Assembly: GCA_001839685.1 (NCBI GenBank)
Contig: MLAK01000569.1
Span: 8,399-72,398, forward strand
DNA length: 64,000 nucleotides
Origin: Tritrichomonas foetus
Taxonomy: Eukaryota > Parabasalia > Tritrichomonadida > Tritrichomonadidae
Direction of reading: 5' to 3'
A program made the translations under genes and the position numbers. Position 1 is the stretch's first letter. The number at the start of each line of letters is the position of its first letter. Positions 58,503 through 64,000 of this stretch are shown here, piece by piece. The notes under the pieces are model-generated. The model worked only from the letters and a program-made list of their open reading frames with translations. It did not search any database and was not told the DNA's origin.

Positions 58503-59596
58503 TAGCTGATGTTTAATGATCAATTAGTGCGGCGTCACTCCTTTGTTATCTGTGAAGGAATTTAGAAATCAAACACCAACAGGAAAAATAATCTACGCAC
58601 TTTGAGTCAAGGAAACATCTCCATAATGATTTAAATAAAAGTCGTTGGCTGTTAATAAATCAATTTGCTAGTTGATGGATGCCCTTATCCTTAATGAGTA
58701 GCTTTCTGCTTTTCAAAAAGTTACTCTCAGATACAAACAAAAGGGGTAAACTTCACTGATGATGTATTTACCAAATAGCTGTTAATATAGATAAAAAGCA
58801 AAACAAATCTATCTATCTACCTATATTTGAATCTTGAATTCCTTAGCTCATTAATCACAAATTGTGAAAAGCATAAACTGTTCTTCTAAATCTCCAACTG
58901 AATCTCGAATTTATTAAAAACGCAATCAATATACATAAATGTTGGTAGGTGTAAGAAAACAGGTGAATTTCTTCTTTGAGGGAAATCATCCGATACCCAT
59001 TTTTGATATTTTATACCAATGATACCTGGAATAGCGTTGAAGTGAGTTATATGTATGACTAATAAATGATGGCAGGTGTAAGAAAATAGGAGTGGATTTC
59101 AATTTCTTATTTTTCCAATTTTGAAAAATCTGTTTACAATTTTTTTTTCTGAGCAGTTTAATTTATTCTATGAACGCTTTCATTCAAGATTTCAACCATT
59201 TGAAGCATGTCCAGAGTATATATCCACATATCTATAGATAGAGCAAATACAAATACAATCTATAAGGAGGTTGGTGACCTTTAATAGTAATAGAAAGCAC
59301 CTGGCAAAACTTGTATCTATATCAATCACTTCAACTATCAAAAATAATTCGCGTGTTAGAGAATTCGGTTGTTACGTCTTGAATTCATTTATTTGTTGCT
59401 GCGTGAATTTATTTGTTGCTGTATGATTTTATTAATTTCAATAGTTTAATTTAGCGTAATTGGTACAATCATTTAAACTTTTTCAATGATATCTGATGTG
59501 AATTGATATAGCAGAGTTCGAACTTTCTGAATTCTCACAATATTTCTATGTATTTCATTAATAATTCAATTATGTCGTTTACTTTTAATTTTTTTA
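58503..59596. other. Intergenic with a dispersed ~20-bp direct repeat
   Basis: 1.09 kb. GGTAGGTGTAAGAAAACAGG (58944-58963) recurs with two changes at ~59071-59090 in the same orientation. No gene was found. It lies upstream of the MULE relic and might contain its 5' end, but no inverted terminus was recognised. Confidence 0.45.
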
Positions 59597-61878
59597 ATGA
59601 CAAAGCACTCTTTATATTTGCAATCTCGTCCCTCTATTCTCAATCGATCCTTAATCTCTTGTGACGAACTTAGCTTGTTCTCTCGCAATGTGCAACTTCT
59701 ATCCATTGATGGAAATGATCAATCTTACTTCACCGCGAAAACAGATCCTTTTCGATTCAAGCGTAGTGTTTTTCTTCTTTCCAAATCGAGTACCACCAAT
59801 TTTTCATTTCTAGAATCACTTAGAATTCTCAATTGTTTTAATCAACATTTAATTAGCGATATTCGACATGTGAATGAACGAAATACCAAAAAGAAAAATT
59901 CATCTCATCCTAATCCATATTCTTATTACACAATCACCGATGCATTCAAAAATGAAAACTTCCGAATATATTTGGATCATTCGACAGGGTGCTTCCAAAT
60001 CACTATTTTATGAAATTGCGAGAGCATCATTGTCAACAATTCCAATGGCATATCATTCATATTGCAGCTTACAGAAGAAAATCCTTCGAAATTCAATAAG
60101 ATATCTAGAAAGTTTGGAAAATTTGTTATTCGAAACAAAGAGTTATTCCATTTGGATGAAATAGAATATATTATCGGATGCAAATATCTATATTCTACAT
60201 CAACTCAAAGACTGATTAATTCAGTTCCCAAAAACCTCAACGATGTTTTACAATCTTTGCATGGAAATTTGTTTTTCCGTTTGTTCCAACCTCCACTTGG
60301 AGAACAAGCTTCAGAAAATCATATGGAAGTAGATCAACATCAAAGTGAGTCCTTGTCTGAAAACCGAGAACTTGTGGAGGAGGAAACCACAGTCGATTAG
60401 GGTTTTCTAGATCATGAATCTGAATTCACAGCAGATTCCCAAATCAAGCATGATTTGATTCATACAATCAGAGATCTAATTTCAGGGAAACTCGAATTTG
60501 AATATCCCATAAAGTACATGAATTTTGGGATCCAACAACTTTGTTCTCTAGTTACTTTCAAGCATCGCGATATATAGTTTTAGATACAACATTCCGTGTA
60601 TTGCATCACTATACTATTGTTGTTTGCATGTGAATAATTTACAACGTATCTATCCCTCTCGCTCTTGCTTTATCACCAACTGAGTCCTATAAGTCGTATT
60701 CCTACATTTATGAATGCCTTAGGCGTGTAGGAATAGCAAATCCTGCTATTAAACCGCTTCTTTCTGATATGGGAAGTGGGCTCATCAAATTTGCACGTTT
60801 GTGGAAGATCAATCAATTTTTCTGCCACTTCCACATCAGGCGCTCTTTTGGTGTTAATGAACTAACGCCTCTCTTAGAAGTAATGCTAAACATTGTGTCA
60901 GAAACAGAATTTTTGAAGGAGAAAGAGAAAATTTTGGAATCCATAGAAGAGTTGCGAACTAATTCAAATGATTCTAAGTGTGAAATTCTTATAAAATTAA
61001 TTAACAAAACAAAAACATGGGGCCTATGGCACCGATCGGTTTATGGAATGGCCACATGCTCTAATTTTGCTGAAGGATTTCATCAAATACTTAATAGTAT
61101 TACGGCAGATAACCATCAATTTTTTGTTAAACTTCATCAAGTTATCATAAAAATTGAAAATAAATTTTTCAATGCCACAACGTATCCCCATTATAATACA
61201 AAAGCTGATTTAGTCAGATTTCGGCAGGAAGCGGACAAAGCTTTGGCCACCAAAGATCTTATGCTTGTTGCAAATGTAAATGTTGATCGAAAAATTATTA
61301 AAAGATATACAAAATCTTAATGTAGGGAATTACATTGTAGGTTTATTTCGAAAATTCACGATATTCCAGATTATCCTTGCCCTCATACAATAAAACATTT
61401 TGACGCCAATAATAAGGAGTTGCCCAAAGACAAAATAACAATACCCTATCAAAGAATTGATTTGAAAATTTCACATGAATTTGTTAATTCAATTTGGAAA
61501 TTTTCAAAAACCAAAAAATCTATATATAAATATCACAGGAGTATATATATCGGTTCAACGCTGTTTCACTATTTGGATGTGAAAAGGACTGAGGAATTCA
61601 TCAAAATGTACCAATTCATATGCAACTCCATTATTAGTACCAATAAGTACAATATTAGAAAGAGTGATATACCTATTTTAGTGTCACTTCTAATTGTTGA
61701 GCGAAAAAACTTCAATCCGACAGCAGACATGGTAATGAATATTTTAAGAGATGTTCGTTTGTTTTTGAGTTATGGAAATTTCGAAATTAATTTTTTGCAG
61801 AATGTCATAAACAAGATCAAAGAAATACAATTTTTGAAAGAAAATAAAAATATTCAAGAGAAATTGGAAATGAAATAA
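59597..61878 (+). pseudogene. Decayed MULE (Mutator-like) transposase
   Basis: A long transposase can be followed across broken + frames: 59597-60013, 60062-60400, ~60570-60635, ~60640-61320 and 61420-61878. Marker motifs of the MULE catalytic core appear in order: first Asp in YIVLDTTFRVLHHY (~60573-60614), second Asp in LLSDMGSGLIKFARLW (~60755-60800), third Glu in SNFAEGFHQILN (~61065-61095). A CPHTIKHF zinc-finger-like segment lies near 61380. Stops at ~60012, 60398 (TAG), 60633 (TGA) and 61318, plus frameshifts near 60060 and 60570, inactivate it. Catalytic residues survive, so decay is moderate. Confidence 0.8.
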
Positions 61879-62744
61879 TAACAAAGATATATATAAATAA
61901 AATTTAATAATTAAAAATTTTGTCATTTCGTTCTTAATGTTGAATCATCTTCACCAAAATAAAACAATAAAAAATGATTTAGAATAATTTGTAAATAATT
62001 CTGTCATCTCAATTCTTTGATATAATTTTTTCTCAACATTTTATTTAACATATTCCATCTGCTCAAATCATTTTATTTCATATTCATCAATTTACCAAAT
62101 ATTTTTTTTTGCAAATTGCAAATTCAATTTATCCTTTGACTTATATTTCGTATCAACTCAATTAGTTTCCACAGGAGTTCAGTTTTTCTTGGTATGAGAG
62201 TGGCGGTCTCACAATGCAAACAAAATTCTGATTTCTGTGGAATTTGATCCATTCAATATAAATAGAATAAATTTCTTTTGGAACCAAAAACTCTATACAC
62301 TCCTTTTATTATTACTTGACGAGATGATTTCGTCAACTGTCAAAAAATCTGATTCAGCCTATCCCGTGATTCTGCTTCCACATACTCGAAGCGATGTTTC
62401 GGCCAGTCCACTAAAAGTTTTCTTTTTGCAGCAGTCTCGAGATATAAGATATCGAAAATTTTATGTAAATTCGGAATGGGTAGAAAAGATTGGCCCTAAG
62501 GGAAAACTATGATTGATCCAAGCTACTTTAATCACGTAAGTGGCGGGTACTAGAAAAAAGTAACGAGAACATAATCAACATCGATAATTTCTTTATTCAA
62601 CTTTTTGATAGAAAAGCGCGGGGTTTTCTTGAAAGCCAATCTCAAATAAAAAAAAAGTCAACCTTTAGAAGATTTTTTTTTTTTTTACTTCGAGATATGA
62701 ATTACAAAAGCTAAATCTCCATCAAATCTTTCTCGTTTCGTATT
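61879..62744. other. Intergenic or relic sequence
   Basis: 866 bases downstream of the MULE relic. A + frame at 62237-62512 starts with GTG and lacks a proper ATG until late. Its content (for example VILLPHTRSDVSA) might be a gene fragment, but I cannot place it. No terminal inverted repeat for the MULE was recognised here. Confidence 0.35.
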
Positions 62745-63270
62745 TTATGCGAATATAAGTGATACTAAAAAGGACAAAAAGTTTAAAACGATGGAAATCA
62801 ACAAGCGAAAGGGGAAGTTATTAAATTCACAGCCGATCATAATGGAAGAATCAAATACAATTCTAGAATGGTTTAAAGTTGATCCTGAAGAACTATCTGG
62901 AAATGGTAAATCGTATGCATGAAAATTGGTTTCATTTAATACAAAACAAAAGTTAAATTCAATATTAAAATCAAAATGAATATATTGAGGAAAATTAAAA
63001 GCTTGGCAAATAAATGGATTTAAATCTGATTGACTCAATAAGCAATTGATCTCATAAGTATCTAAGAACAAAATAAGTTTGAAATTGTGATTATCAGAAA
63101 TATTTTTCAAAGTATTATTTATTATATCAGAGTCATTACACAACATAGCAAACTGATAATGCATATTTGTAATCGATAATAAAATGTCATTAAAAGAAAA
63201 GACAAATTTTATTTCGTTTTTAATCTGAATTAGAAAAATAAACTGAATCCCATTAAAAGGGACGAAATAA
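62745..63270 (-). pseudogene. C-terminal fragment of a membrane-anchored protein
   Basis: The minus frame from an ATG at 63164 (139 codons) stays open ~33 codons further upstream without another ATG and with protein-like content (FVPFNGIQFIFLIQ), then hits TGA. It therefore looks like the 3' end of a longer gene. The last ~23 residues (FPFRLLISIVLNFLSFLVSL) form one hydrophobic helix, a likely membrane anchor at the very C-terminus. The body has four Cys and alternating beta-like content. The family is not recognised. Confidence 0.35.
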
Positions 63271-63716
63271 ATTCACACAATTCCTTTTCATCAAATGGTT
63301 AAAAATATAACATGATTAGTGATTGAAAATATGGTTTCGAATGTTTCATCATGCTATACAAACTGGAATCAAAAGGAAAGTGACAAACAACTGGGCTTTA
63401 TCATTTCCATGTACTCCCCGTCTGTTTAAAATTTCATATGCTACGTTATTCCACTTCCATCGATGACAACTCTTGATAAAACTTATAGGAATTACATGAA
63501 TTAATCTAATACATACCGATATATTAAGAGCACAATGTTCTATATTTAAACAGATTTAATACACTTTGGAAAGAACAGAATATGCAAAAATAATTGTGAT
63601 CATTCTTCTCTAGCCTTTTTAATGATACTTATTTGGTTCAACATATAAAAACTGAGAAAGATTATATAATTAACGTCATTGATAAACATAATTCATAAAC
63701 ATAAACACATCAGGCA
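63271..63716. other. Intergenic, no gene seen
   Basis: 446 AT-rich bases with no frame, repeat or RNA that I can support. Confidence 0.4.
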
Positions 63717-63902
63717 ATGAGTATTGTACATGAGAAGAATGTTGGTGAACCATCTGATGTTTTATTATTAGCAAATTTAACTTCTCATGTAATGGATAAA
63801 GATATATCATTCCAGAATAAATATATTGATTATGAGTCATTAGCAAACATCATGCAGAATCATGCAACTAAAAATAATATTCCATTACAATATTTCATGT
63901 AA
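63717..63902 (+). CDS. Short hypothetical frame or gene fragment (61 aa)
   Basis: The frame begins at an ATG within CAGGCAATGAG and ends after 61 codons. Content is fairly balanced (SDVLLLANLTSHVMDKD). It has no recognisable domain. It may be the 5' remnant of a gene broken by TAA at 63900-63902, since more sequence follows to the window edge. The evidence is weak. Confidence 0.25.
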   Translation: MSIVHEKNVGEPSDVLLLANLTSHVMDKDISFQNKYIDYESLANIMQNHATKNNIPLQYFM

Positions 63903-64000
63903 ATGGAGATTATCATGATTGGTCATGTGGTAATAAAAATTATAATTTGATGCATATCATCTCACTTATATAAGAGACACACTGTGTATAACTCATTTTT

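Noticed and set aside
57915..58523. Frames of 141-202 codons crossing the N run
   Set aside because: Their length comes from undetermined bases.
62237..62512. 91-codon plus frame
   Set aside because: It starts with GTG, has no early ATG, and has no recognisable domain.
1..64000. CRISPR array, bacterial operon or spliced introns
   Set aside because: Tandem arrays here have no spacers of constant length. Apart from MurC all genes are eukaryotic. No ACTAACACACAG-type trichomonad 3' splice site was seen.

Overview
The window looks like a contig from a parabasalid flagellate, most likely a trichomonad of the Tritrichomonas type. I infer this from several things. The DNA is very AT-rich, every protein-coding gene I can read is a single uninterrupted frame, and genes are packed on both strands. 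Promoter-proximal motifs resemble those of trichomonads. The repeat fraction also fits: a decayed Mutator-like (MULE) transposase, a decayed ankyrin/DUF3447-type gene, and a short element with long terminal inverted repeats. The species name is an inference, because no rRNA or marker gene fixes it.

Layout. Positions 1-46.3 kb are a conserved, gene-dense region. On the + strand it holds a beta-helix/double-RING protein, CC2D2A (ciliary transition zone), a coiled-coil protein, a bacterial-type MurC ligase, casein kinase 2 beta, an SLC35-type transporter, a HEAT/TOG-like protein, an RCC1 protein with a novel-looking repeated C-terminal module, and ER glucosidase II alpha. On the - strand it holds a DMXL/Rav1-like protein, a coiled-coil protein, ribosomal protein eS6, a Sec5-like exocyst subunit with a long charged tail, an LRR-PP2C phosphatase, an ENY2/Sus1-like protein and a Trf4-type nucleotidyltransferase. 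Positions 46.3-64 kb are repeat-rich and mostly decayed. They hold an ankyrin-type pseudogene, an unidentified pseudogene, a 1.29-kb element with 257-bp inverted repeats and a 5-bp target duplication, and an inverted pair of another repeat flanking an intact Bre1-like RING gene. Further on come a small intact protein with a possible permuted papain-like His...Cys arrangement, an assembly gap inside a tandem repeat, and a MULE transposase pseudogene.

There are no operons. The genes serve ordinary eukaryotic functions: V-ATPase assembly, flagellar base, translation, secretion, ER quality control, RNA surveillance, chromatin. The most distinctive items are the isolated Bacteroidales-like MurC, the inverted-repeat element, a shared promoter motif (ATAAACGGTCGC) near several starts, the repeated domain of the RCC1 protein, and the small His/Cys protein at 54.9 kb. 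I found no tRNA, rRNA or CRISPR.
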